Source: Defluviitaleaceae bacterium
GTDB taxonomy: Bacteria > Bacillota > Clostridia > Lachnospirales > WRAA01
Reading direction: 5' to 3'
Length of the DNA stretch: 9,474 bases
Assembly: GCA_009780445.1 (NCBI GenBank)
Contig: WRAA01000062.1
Location: forward strand, 1-9,474
Part shown: in pieces, positions 1 through 6,550 of the stretch
Layout: each line of letters begins with the position of its first letter
How positions within the stretch are numbered: the first letter of the stretch is position 1
Made by a program: the position numbers and the translations under genes
The notes under the pieces: model-generated
Database searches by the model: none
Seen by the model: only the letters and a program-made list of their open reading frames with translations
Told to the model about the DNA's origin: nothing

Positions 1-112
1 AGAATGCTGTGTGCCGGTGGCACACGTCTAGCATCCGGAGCGTCAGCGTAGGAAAAAGCTGACGACGCACGGCGGAAAATTTGCCGAAAATGCGCCGAAA
101 TGGGGTTTTCAA
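1..112 (-). repeat. Left copy of a structured intergenic repeat (inverted relative to the right copy)
   Basis: Bases 1-69 match the reverse complement of 9332-9399 with three substitutions (28, 29, 49) and one single-base indel. Two stem-loops are visible. The first has stem GTGTGCC (9-15) with GGCACAC (19-25) around a 3-nt loop, extended by ATGCT (4-8) with AGCAT (30-34) across a 4-nt bulge. The second has CGTCAGC (41-47) with GCTGACG (58-64). Beyond 69 similarity fades, but GTTTTCAA at 105-112 mirrors TTGAAAAC at 9294-9301, so the unit may be about 105-112 bp. It may continue left of the window. No coding potential is seen. It is probably a dispersed REP- or MITE-like element; that is inference from two copies only. 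Confidence 0.8.
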
Positions 113-155
113 ACACGCCCTAGCGGCTAACCATTAAGTACTGACAACATAATTT

Positions 156-164
156 GAAGGAGTG
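156..164 (+). promoter_or_regulatory. Ribosome binding site of RNase J
   Basis: GAAGGAGTG lies 8 nt before the TTG at 173. It is the only strong Shine-Dalgarno sequence nearby and fixes the TTG as the start codon; no ATG is correctly placed. No convincing -35/-10 pair was found between the repeat and this site, although CATAAT at 148-153 could serve as a -10. Confidence 0.8.
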
Positions 165-172
165 TAAATTTT

Positions 173-1837
173 TTGGCATCAAAAAAACCTAAGTTGCGTG
201 TCATTTCGCTTGGAGGTCTCCAGGAAATCGGCAAGAACATCACCATATTTGAGTGTGGCAACGACATAATAGCAGTAGACTGCGGCGTAGCGTTTCCTGA
301 GGACGATATGCTGGGGATCGACCTCGTAATCCCCGATTTTTCCTATCTCGTGAAGAACAAGCACAAGGTGCGCGGCGTATTTTTAACGCACGGCCACGAG
401 GATCACATCGGCTCCCTGCCCTACTTCCTCAAGGAGATGAATGTTCCGGTATACGGCACGCGGCTCACACTGGGCTTGCTGGAGTCGAAGTTTAAGGAAC
501 ACGGCCTCACGCCGACGACGCATGTAGTAGAATACGGAACCCAGTTAGAGGCCGGCAAGTTCAAGGTAGAATACATCAGAGTCACCCATTCCATCGCCGA
601 TTCAGCCGCGCTTGCGATACAGACGCCGGCCGGCATGGTGGTTCACTCGGGCGACTTCAAGGTCGACTACACGCCCATACACGGGGATCCGATAGATCTT
701 ACGCGCTTTGCCGAAATCGGGCGCAAGGGCGTAAAGCTCTTCCTGTGCGAAAGCACCAATGTAGGCTCCCCGGGCTTCACAATGAGCGAACGCTCCATCG
801 GCCCGATCTTCGAGAAAATATTCATGGACACGCCGCAGAACCGTATAATGGTGGCGACATTCAGCTCCAACATACACCGCATCCAGCAGATAGTCAACTG
901 CGCCGTCAAGCATCACCGCAAGGTCTGCTTCATCGGGCGGTCCATGCTTAACGCTGTGAAAACATCGGTGGAGCTGGGTTATCTCGACATCCCCAAGAAC
1001 TTGCAGATCGAAACGTATGACATCAAGAACTATTCCGACGAACAGCTGGTGATCATCACCACAGGCACGCAGGGCGAGCCGATGGCGGCTCTCTCTCGCA
1101 TAGCCGCGAAGGAACACAAGCAGGTCGAGGTCAAACACGGCGACAAAATAATAATATCCGCGTCGCCCATACCGGGCAACGAAAAGACCATCAGCAAGGT
1201 TATTAACGAGCTGATGAAGCGCGGAGCCAACGTGATTTACGAAGGGCTGATGGACGTACACGTGTCCGGCCACGCCAAGCAGGAGGAGATCAAGCTCCTG
1301 CACGCCCTTGTCAAGCCCAAGTTCCTGGTGCCGATACACGGCGAATACCGCCACTTGCAGATGCACAAGGATCTGGCCGTGTCCATGGGCATGAAGCCGG
1401 ACAACGTATTCATCATGGATATCGGCGATGTGCTGGAGGTCGGCGACCAAGATGCAAAGGTAAACGGATCTGTGCCGTCCGGGCAAGTTTTTGTGGACGG
1501 CCTTGGCGTAGGCGATGTGGGCAACATTGTCCTGCGCGACAGGCGCATACTTTCGCAGGACGGCCTGATAATCATAGTGGTCACTACCGAGAAGGCCACC
1601 GGCGGGGTTCTAAGCGGCCCTGACATCATATCCCGCGGTTTCGTATACGTTCGCGAGTCGGAAGATCTTATGGAGGACGCGCGCAAGGTCGTGCAGAAGG
1701 CCATCGACGGCTGCGAAATGCGGAATATCTCCGAATGGCAGTACACCAAGGGCGTGATAAAGGATGCCCTGCGTGACTATCTGTGGCAGAAAACAAAGCG
1801 CAACCCGATGATCCTGCCCATTATAATGGAAGTGTAG
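173..1837 (+). CDS. rnj: Ribonuclease J (metallo-beta-lactamase/beta-CASP RNase)
   Basis: RNase J is a zinc-dependent 5'-to-3' exoribonuclease and endonuclease acting in cytoplasmic mRNA decay and rRNA maturation in Bacillota. The protein is 554 aa, the usual family length. The N-terminal metallo-beta-lactamase domain carries HGHEDH at residues 73-78 and HSIADS at 139-144, followed by HSGDFKVD at 158-165. The inserted beta-CASP domain follows from ESTN at 193, with ATFSSNIHRIQQ near 228-239 and HVSGHA at 363-368. The metal-binding PIHGEYRHL follows at 387-395, and the C-terminal region (about 450-554) is intact. All catalytic motifs are present, so it should be active. The start is TTG behind a strong ribosome binding site. 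The YlbF-family gene begins 3 nt after the stop, so the two are very likely co-transcribed. It is unclear whether it corresponds to the J1 or J2 paralogue. Confidence 0.97.
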   Translation: MASKKPKLRVISLGGLQEIGKNITIFECGNDIIAVDCGVAFPEDDMLGIDLVIPDFSYLVKNKHKVRGVFLTHGHEDHIGSLPYFLKEMNVPVYGTRLTLGLLESKFKEHGLTPTTHVVEYGTQLEAGKFKVEYIRVTHSIADSAALAIQTPAGMVVHSGDFKVDYTPIHGDPIDLTRFAEIGRKGVKLFLCESTNVGSPGFTMSERSIGPIFEKIFMDTPQNRIMVATFSSNIHRIQQIVNCAVKHHRKVCFIGRSMLNAVKTSVELGYLDIPKNLQIETYDIKNYSDEQLVIITTGTQGEPMAALSRIAAKEHKQVEVKHGDKIIISASPIPGNEKTISKVINELMKRGANVIYEGLMDVHVSGHAKQEEIKLLHALVKPKFLVPIHGEYRHLQMHKDLAVSMGMKPDNVFIMDIGDVLEVGDQDAKVNGSVPSGQVFVDGLGVGDVGNIVLRDRRILSQDGLIIIVVTTEKATGGVLSGPDIISRGFVYVRESEDLMEDARKVVQKAIDGCEMRNISEWQYTKGVIKDALRDYLWQKTKRNPMILPIIMEV

Positions 1838-1840
1838 GTC

Positions 1841-2170
1841 ATGGACGATAAAGTACTGTCGCTTGCGGGCGATCTTGTTGCATCCATCAACGCGTCGGCC
1901 GCCGCAGCAGACCTTGCGGCGGCTCTCGCGCAAATAAACAACAGTGCCGAACACGTGGCACTGTTGGAAGAATATACGCGTCTCACGCAGGAAGTGCAGA
2001 TCGCCATGCTCCGGGGCGGCGTGCCGAGCTTTGACGCTGAATCGGCGCACAGCCTTGTGTATTCAAAGATGTGCGTAACGCCCGAGTGCAAGCGGTATCT
2101 GGACGCTCTTGCCGAGTACGACAAGCTGCTGGCCGGCGTCTACGATATCCTGGACTCCAACATCCAGTAA
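1841..2170 (+). CDS. YlbF/YmcA-family protein
   Basis: This small (109 aa), mostly helical protein resembles the YlbF (RicF)/YmcA (RicA) family. In Bacillus subtilis these proteins act with YaaT as the Ric complex, which helps RNase Y process transcripts and affects competence, sporulation and biofilm formation. Family-like features are the helix LLEEYTRLTQEVQIA at about residues 41-55 and the closing helix CKRYLDALAEYDKLLAGVYDIL at about 83-104. Two cysteines (C78, C83) sit before the last helix. There is no signal peptide or membrane segment. The gene starts 3 nt after the RNase J stop, with GGAAGTG overlapping the end of that gene, so translation may be coupled. Its last 31 bp overlap the 3' end of the opposing gene. 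The family assignment is by pattern only; the link to RNA decay is inferred from the neighbour and from known Ric function. Confidence 0.8.
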   Translation: MDDKVLSLAGDLVASINASAAAADLAAALAQINNSAEHVALLEEYTRLTQEVQIAMLRGGVPSFDAESAHSLVYSKMCVTPECKRYLDALAEYDKLLAGVYDILDSNIQ

Positions 2171-3243
2171 CCATGCTCGCGCTCTCCGGCCTGCCTGTCG
2201 TCGCAGTATTCAAAACGGGTGAAGCCGATAGACTGCGCGCTGGGAAGCTGTTTGCCCTCGAAAACCGCGGGGATGCCCACCAGCACCCGCCCCGGGTCGT
2301 TGTTGTCGCGGCCCAGAATCAGGTGGCCGTACCTTTCGTTGCACAACACCGCCAGGCCGCTGTTCATAACCGGCCAGTATTCGATCGGAAGCACGGCCAG
2401 CTCTTTGAGGGAAGCGCGTACCCATCGGATGTCCGTGTGCTTGTGCGCAAAGGGCTGCAACTCTACATTGTTTGCGAAAATGTTCTCGATCTCGCCATGG
2501 CCTTGCGGCCGGGCGGGATTTTTTGCGTACACGGGCGGCGGCTCCGGCGGGGCGAGATTCTGCGCGGACGCTGTGTGTTCCCGCGTGGGTTCCGGCACGG
2601 GCGCGGTCTCTTGCTCCGGTGCGGCCTCCGCGGCCGGCGCGGGTTCCGGTTCGAGAAGGGTAGGCTGTTCCGGCTCCGCCACTGCCGATGTGGCCGTGTC
2701 CGCGATAGGTTCAGCCTCTGCGAAAGGTTCAGCATCCGCGGCAGGCTCCGGCTCCGCCGCAATCTCCGCGCGTTCTTCCTTCGCCAGGGGCGTTTCGGCG
2801 CGGCTTTCGGGCGGGCGTGGTTCGCCTGCCGTATCGGTGAAGTTCCTCCACTTGTGGGACTTTGCGTTGTCGTCGTTTTCAAAGCCGACCAGAGCGATGT
2901 CCCTGCCCGCGGCTTTTGCGGCCACAACCGCGACAACCGCCACATCCTCAAAGGCGATCTTGCCGCCGAACGCGCCTTGAAATTCCTTGCGAAGTTCGCC
3001 GCGCCCCTGCGCGTCCACATCCAGGCTTCCCGCGGACACCCCGCGCGGAGCCTCGCCCTGGGGCGAACTCTTCTCGATTATGTACACCTTGTAGCCGACG
3101 CCGGGCTTGAGGTCCTGTGCCGTAAGCGCGGCCTTGCAGATGTTCCCCCGCTGCTCCAGCACACACCGCCCGGACGGACTGCGCCCGCCGAACCCATAAC
3201 CCGAAGAGTCGGCCTTCAGCGTGATAAATAGCCTTGAATACAC
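2140..3243 (-). CDS. Two-domain protein of unknown function with acidic Pro/Ala-rich linker
   Basis: A 367-aa protein, not assigned a function. The N-terminal domain (about 1-135, from MYSRLFITLKADSSGYGF to a KWRNF motif) and the C-terminal domain (about 250-360, with LPIEYWPV, GHLILGR, LVGIPAVFEG and GYWM) resemble the conserved ends of proteins I associate with Clostridia. Residues about 140-245 are low-complexity, rich in Glu, Pro and Ala with EPEP-type repeats, and are probably a disordered linker. No signal peptide or membrane segment is seen, so it should be cytoplasmic. The GTG start is supported by GGAGGTGG (3248-3255) 4 nt upstream. It follows the pseudouridine synthase by 48 bp and may share its transcript; TATACT (3266-3261) could be a -10 box of its own, but no good -35 was found. 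Long open frames opposite it reflect GC-rich composition. Confidence 0.82.
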   Translation of the reverse strand: MYSRLFITLKADSSGYGFGGRSPSGRCVLEQRGNICKAALTAQDLKPGVGYKVYIIEKSSPQGEAPRGVSAGSLDVDAQGRGELRKEFQGAFGGKIAFEDVAVVAVVAAKAAGRDIALVGFENDDNAKSHKWRNFTDTAGEPRPPESRAETPLAKEERAEIAAEPEPAADAEPFAEAEPIADTATSAVAEPEQPTLLEPEPAPAAEAAPEQETAPVPEPTREHTASAQNLAPPEPPPVYAKNPARPQGHGEIENIFANNVELQPFAHKHTDIRWVRASLKELAVLPIEYWPVMNSGLAVLCNERYGHLILGRDNNDPGRVLVGIPAVFEGKQLPSAQSIGFTRFEYCDDRQAGEREHGYWMLESRIS

Positions 3244-3247
3244 GATA

Positions 3248-3255
3248 CCACCTCC
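3248..3255 (-). promoter_or_regulatory. Ribosome binding site deciding a GTG start
   Basis: GGAGGTGG on the minus strand, followed 4 nt later by GTG (3243-3241). It settles the start of the unknown-function gene. The site lies within the loop of a short inverted repeat, ATACC (3245-3249) with GGTAT (3256-3260). Confidence 0.75.
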
Positions 3256-3291
3256 GGTATAGTATACTCAAGACGGCGCGGAAATAGAACA

Positions 3292-3996
3292 TCAGCAGCT
3301 CTTGAGATAGGCTACTTCCTCCGGCGTAAGGTGCCGCCACGTACCCTTGATGAGGCCGCCAAGGCGCAGCTTACCCGTGGCGACGCGCCGCAGGGAGCGT
3401 ATGGTGTAACCCAGTTGGTCGAAGATCTTGCGGATCTGGCGGTTGCGTCCTTCCTTGATGGCGACCTCCGCGAGGCTGGTGCCGTCGCCCGTGTTCAGCA
3501 CCTTGATGTCTGTGCGCGAAGTCTTGTAGCCGTCGATAACAAGGCCGCTGCGGATCTGCTCCAGCGCGTTGCCGCTTATTTCGCCGTCAACACGCACGAT
3601 GTAGGTCTTGCGGATCTCGTGGCTTGGGTGGGTTAGGCGGTAGACCAGGTCGCCGTCGTTGGTCAGCAGGAGCATCCCGGATGTTGCGCAGTCCAGCCGC
3701 CCCACCGGCACAAGGCGCGCACCCTCCACCTCCACAAGATCCAACACCGACGGGCGGTTGAACTGATCCTTGGCCGTGCTGATGTAACCCTCCGGCTTGT
3801 TGAGCATGACGTAGACAAAAGCCTCGGCCGGGCGCACAGGCACGCCGTCAAAGCTTACGCTGTCGCCCTCCCCCACCTTTGTGCCAAGCTCCGCCACAAC
3901 CACGCCGTTCACGCTTACGCGCCCCGCCAATATGGCCTCTTCGGCCTTTCTGCGCGAACATACGCCGCAGGCGGCAATGTACTTCGATAATCTCAT
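3292..3996 (-). CDS. rluB: RsuA/RluB-family rRNA pseudouridine synthase
   Basis: Enzymes of this family convert a specific uridine of ribosomal RNA to pseudouridine; RluB acts on 23S rRNA. The protein is 234 aa, typical for the Firmicutes RluB type. An S4 RNA-binding domain occupies about residues 1-60 (MRLSKYIAACGVCSRRKAEE then GRVSVNG). The catalytic domain follows, with VMLNKPEGYIST at about 63-74 and the signature GRLDCATSGMLLLTNDGD at 99-116, where D102 is the predicted catalytic aspartate. The later motifs RKTYIVRVDG and EGRNRQIRKIFDQLGY are also intact. The ATG start has GGGAAGG upstream and a good promoter further up. It is divergent from the efflux operon and followed by the unknown-function gene. 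The exact rRNA target (RluB rather than RsuA or RluE/F) is inferred from length and overall similarity. Confidence 0.92.
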   Translation of the reverse strand: MRLSKYIAACGVCSRRKAEEAILAGRVSVNGVVVAELGTKVGEGDSVSFDGVPVRPAEAFVYVMLNKPEGYISTAKDQFNRPSVLDLVEVEGARLVPVGRLDCATSGMLLLTNDGDLVYRLTHPSHEIRKTYIVRVDGEISGNALEQIRSGLVIDGYKTSRTDIKVLNTGDGTSLAEVAIKEGRNRQIRKIFDQLGYTIRSLRRVATGKLRLGGLIKGTWRHLTPEEVAYLKSC

Positions 3997-4031
3997 ATGC
4001 GAACCTTCCCGGATAGCAGTAATTTCTTTCC

Positions 4032-4061
4032 ACTATAACACATACTTTCGCGACATGTCTA
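4032..4061 (-). promoter_or_regulatory. Predicted promoter of the pseudouridine synthase gene
   Basis: On the minus strand TAGACA (4061-4056) and TATAGT (4037-4032) are separated by 18 bp, each one base from consensus. The start codon is about 35 nt downstream of the -10. An 8-bp palindrome, GACATGTC (4052-4059), overlaps the -35 box and could be an operator, but that is speculative. Confidence 0.6.
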
Positions 4062-4084
4062 CGTATATTGTCAAGGAATAAACT

Positions 4085-4113
4085 TTCATGGCCAACTTCA
4101 TGTAAAATTCATG
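4085..4113 (+). promoter_or_regulatory. Three phased TTCATG repeats, candidate regulator site
   Basis: TTCATG occurs at 4085-4090, 4097-4102 and 4108-4113, spaced 12 and 11 bp apart, so about one helical turn. The last copy ends 9 bp before the -10 box. This resembles the arrangement of sites bound by OmpR/PhoB-type response regulators. The same bases also contain an inverted pair, TCATG (4098-4102) and CATGA (4110-4114), so a palindromic operator is an alternative. The repeats are seen directly; the regulatory role is inferred. Confidence 0.5.
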
Positions 4114-4122
4114 ATGAGCGTG

Positions 4123-4128
4123 TATAGT
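4123..4128 (+). promoter_or_regulatory. Predicted -10 box of the efflux operon
   Basis: TATAGT matches TATAAT at five of six positions, in an AT-rich stretch 52 nt before the start codon. No good -35 hexamer lies 16-18 bp upstream; the TTCATG repeats occupy that place, as expected for an activator-dependent promoter. Confidence 0.5.
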
Positions 4129-4179
4129 ATATAAAGATAGCCAGACACAGAATGTATATTTAGGGAGATGTAGAGCGGT

Positions 4180-5808
4180 ATGAAGAAGAAGTTTGTATTT
4201 ATTGGCCTTGCGGCGGCTGCGGCAGTTGGCGCGTTCGTTGTGTTCGGCACGAATATTGTAAATGTTGGTACGCACGACGCGATGATGGCAATGGGCGGCG
4301 GCACGGTGATCACCACAGATGTGGGGCGCAGTGACCTTCGGCAGGTTGTGTCGGCAAACGGCAGGGTGGAGCTGGAGAGGGTGGAGCCTATCTACAGCTC
4401 GGCCGAAGGAGAGACGCGGCTGCGCGTGGCCGAGGTACACGTGCAGGTCGGCGACGAGGTGGAGGAAGGCCAGACAATTGTTACATACGACATAGAAGAG
4501 GCAATGCTGAGCATAACGCGGGAGATCAGCAACTCGCAGATACGGCTTGAGAACCAGCGGCTGTCGATCCAAGCGCAGAACCTTGGCCCGACGGACACCG
4601 AACACCGCGGCTTGCGCAACCAGGTATACTCCGCGCAGGACGGCATACTGCGCGCGGAAGAATCCATCATAGACGCGCAGGAGCGTATAGCAGACAGGCA
4701 CAACGACATCTACAACCAACGCCAGAACCTTGAGAACGCACGCCGCGAATACGAACAGGCGCGGATAGAGCTGGAAGTCAGCTCCCGGATACTCGCGCTT
4801 GGCGGCATAACGCGGCACGAGTTCGACGCGATGACGCAGAACACCGACAACCTGCGCATACGGGCGGCCAACGCCGAAACGGACTTGCAGAACAGCATAC
4901 TGAATCTGGAGACCGCCGAACGCGCTCTGGAGGCCGCCGAGCGCGGGCTGGAAACCGCCGAACGCGGCCTTGAGGACGCGGAGGCACACTACGAACAACA
5001 AATGTCCCCGCTGACGACCGAAAGTGCCAGGATCAGCCATCAGCAGATGCTAAACGACCTTGCGCTGTCAGAGAGCAACCACCGCGCCCTGCTTGAACAG
5101 CGCGACAGGCTGATTTCGGAGACCGTGTCGCACACATCCGGCACCGTCATAGCTGTGGAGGTAAGCGTGGGCGCACAGGTGACAGGCACCAGCAAGCTTG
5201 TGGAGATAGCCGACTTTTCGCGCCTGATGGTGGAAGCCGAGATCAGAGAGGTGGACGCGCCGCAGGTGTTCGTGGGCCAGAGCGTGTCTATGACGAGCGC
5301 GGGCATAGCCGGCACGGTCTACAACGGCACGGTCACACGCGTAAGCCCCACGGCCACAACGCGCCAAGCCCAGACCGGCGTGGAAGTTGTTGTGCCTATC
5401 GAAGTCTCTGTGGACAACCCGGACGAACACCTGCGCCCCGGCTTCAGCGTAGATATCGAGATAATTATGGTGGAAAGCCCGGACACCGTGAACATTCCCG
5501 TAATGGCGATAATGATGGACTTCGAGACCGGCGCGGAGTACGTAATGCTGATAGACGAGCAGAACATCCTGAGGCGGCGCGATATCACCCGGGGAATATC
5601 CACCGCGCTTGACGTGGAGGTCTTGGAAGGTCTGGAGGCCGGCGACCGCATAGTCCTCACGCCTACGCCGATGATGCAGGACGGCGACCCACTGCCCGAC
5701 GACATATTCGACGGCGGCGGGGCGATGCAGGGCAACGGCGGCGGAGGCATGGCTGTGCGCCGTGGCGGAGGCGGTGGCGGCGGCGGTGTCGTCATACGCA
5801 CCAACTAG
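4180..5808 (+). CDS. MacA/HlyD-type membrane-fusion (adaptor) protein of an ABC efflux pump
   Basis: Adaptor proteins of this family (MacA; YknX in Bacillus) bind the extracytoplasmic side of a MacB-type transporter and pass substrate outward. The 542-aa protein starts with a basic stretch and one hydrophobic segment (about 4-23), a membrane anchor or uncleaved signal. The first half of the lipoyl-like domain is about 48-105, with VHVQVGDEVEEGQ. A long coiled coil follows (about 108-315). The second lipoyl half has HTSGTVIAVEVSVGAQV near 318-334. Beta-barrel and membrane-proximal domains extend to about 500. The hairpin is long and contains an exact heptad run of EAAERGL type at 244-267. The C-terminus is a Gly-rich tail with a run of eight Gly. 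It heads a five-gene operon; the ATPase gene begins 13 nt after its stop. AGGGAG at 4162-4167 is the likely ribosome binding site. Confidence 0.92.
   Translation: MKKKFVFIGLAAAAAVGAFVVFGTNIVNVGTHDAMMAMGGGTVITTDVGRSDLRQVVSANGRVELERVEPIYSSAEGETRLRVAEVHVQVGDEVEEGQTIVTYDIEEAMLSITREISNSQIRLENQRLSIQAQNLGPTDTEHRGLRNQVYSAQDGILRAEESIIDAQERIADRHNDIYNQRQNLENARREYEQARIELEVSSRILALGGITRHEFDAMTQNTDNLRIRAANAETDLQNSILNLETAERALEAAERGLETAERGLEDAEAHYEQQMSPLTTESARISHQQMLNDLALSESNHRALLEQRDRLISETVSHTSGTVIAVEVSVGAQVTGTSKLVEIADFSRLMVEAEIREVDAPQVFVGQSVSMTSAGIAGTVYNGTVTRVSPTATTRQAQTGVEVVVPIEVSVDNPDEHLRPGFSVDIEIIMVESPDTVNIPVMAIMMDFETGAEYVMLIDEQNILRRRDITRGISTALDVEVLEGLEAGDRIVLTPTPMMQDGDPLPDDIFDGGGAMQGNGGGGMAVRRGGGGGGGGVVIRTN
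4909..4980 (+). repeat. 21-bp tandem repeat inside the adaptor coiled coil
   Basis: Three successive 21-bp units (4909-4929, 4930-4950, 4951-4971) plus a partial fourth encode ETAERAL, EAAERGL, ETAERGL and EDA. Each unit is exactly one heptad, so gain or loss of a unit would lengthen or shorten the coiled coil without breaking the frame or the heptad register. Confidence 0.75.
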
Positions 5809-5815
5809 GGGGTGA
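5807..5815 (+). promoter_or_regulatory. Ribosome binding site of the ABC ATPase
   Basis: AGGGGGTGA overlaps the adaptor's stop codon and lies 6 nt before ATG 5822. An in-frame TTG directly precedes that ATG (5819); ATG is preferred. Confidence 0.7.
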
Positions 5816-5821
5816 CGCTTG

Positions 5822-6550
5822 ATGCCGCAGGAACAAGATCCGCACGCCATCATCAAGATTACGGAGCTTAGCAAGGTCTACATGCAGGGCGACCACGACG
5901 TACACGCGCTTAGAAACGTCAGCCTTAGCGTATTCAGCAACGAGTTTGTCGCAATCATGGGGCAGTCCGGCTCCGGCAAGTCCACCATGATGAATATACT
6001 GGGCTGCCTCGACAAACCAACGAGCGGCCACTACAGCCTGGACGGCATGGACGTAAGCCGCCTCAAGGACAACGACCTGGCCTCCATACGCAATCTCAAG
6101 ATAGGTTTCGTGTTCCAGTCCTTTAATCTGCTGCCTAAGTTGACCGCGCTGGAGAACGTGGAGCTGCCGATGATGTATTCGGCGAAGCCGCGCGCGTTAC
6201 GGCGCAAGGCCGCTCTGTACGCGCTGGAGAAGGTTGGGCTGGAGGACCGCGTAAAACACCGCCCCAACGAGCTTTCGGGCGGGCAGAGACAGCGCGTGGC
6301 CATAGCCCGCGCACTGGTGAACACCCCGAGCATAATTCTCGCCGACGAACCCACGGGCAATCTGGACAGCCAGTCCAGCCTCGAGATCATGGAGATCTTC
6401 CGGAACCTCCACGCCCAAGGCGCGACCATCATCGTAGTAACCCACGAACCCGAAGTCGCGGCGCACACACGGCGCATAGTGACCTTCCGCGACGGGGTGA
6501 TAGTGTCTGATACAGTCAATTCAGTTGAAAACGGAAGCGGGCGCATATGA
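5822..6550 (+). CDS. MacB/LolD-type ABC transporter ATPase
   Basis: This is the cytoplasmic ATPase that powers the neighbouring permease. It is 242 aa from ATG 5822, normal for the MacB/LolD/YknY group. Motifs are complete: Walker A GQSGSGKST at 47-55, Q-loop VFQSF around Q99, ABC signature LSGGQRQR at 151-158, Walker B IILADEPTGNLDS at 171-183 with catalytic E176, and the switch histidine in VTHEP (H208). The sequence FNLLPKLTALENVELPMMY after the Q-loop is typical of the family, which drives conformational change rather than transport through a classical channel. Its stop overlaps the permease start in an ATGA (6547-6550), indicating translational coupling and an expected 1:1 ratio. In Escherichia coli MacB the ATPase and permease are one polypeptide; here they are separate, as in Gram-positive YknYZ. 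Confidence 0.96.
   Translation: MPQEQDPHAIIKITELSKVYMQGDHDVHALRNVSLSVFSNEFVAIMGQSGSGKSTMMNILGCLDKPTSGHYSLDGMDVSRLKDNDLASIRNLKIGFVFQSFNLLPKLTALENVELPMMYSAKPRALRRKAALYALEKVGLEDRVKHRPNELSGGQRQRVAIARALVNTPSIILADEPTGNLDSQSSLEIMEIFRNLHAQGATIIVVTHEPEVAAHTRRIVTFRDGVIVSDTVNSVENGSGRI

Noticed and set aside
602..1486. 294-codon minus-strand open frame inside RNase J
   Set aside because: It lies fully antisense to a complete, conserved gene and has no domain features.
2071..3231. Long plus-strand open frames (386 and 253 codons) opposite the unknown-function gene
   Set aside because: Their products are Arg/Gly/Ser-rich without recognisable domains, and they overlap the YlbF-family gene. The minus-strand frame has a perfect ribosome binding site and domain-like ends.
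4069..4074. TTGACA on the minus strand as -35 of the pseudouridine synthase gene
   Set aside because: No -10 hexamer lies 16-18 bp downstream (GCGAAA there). TAGACA at 4061-4056 is correctly spaced from TATAGT.
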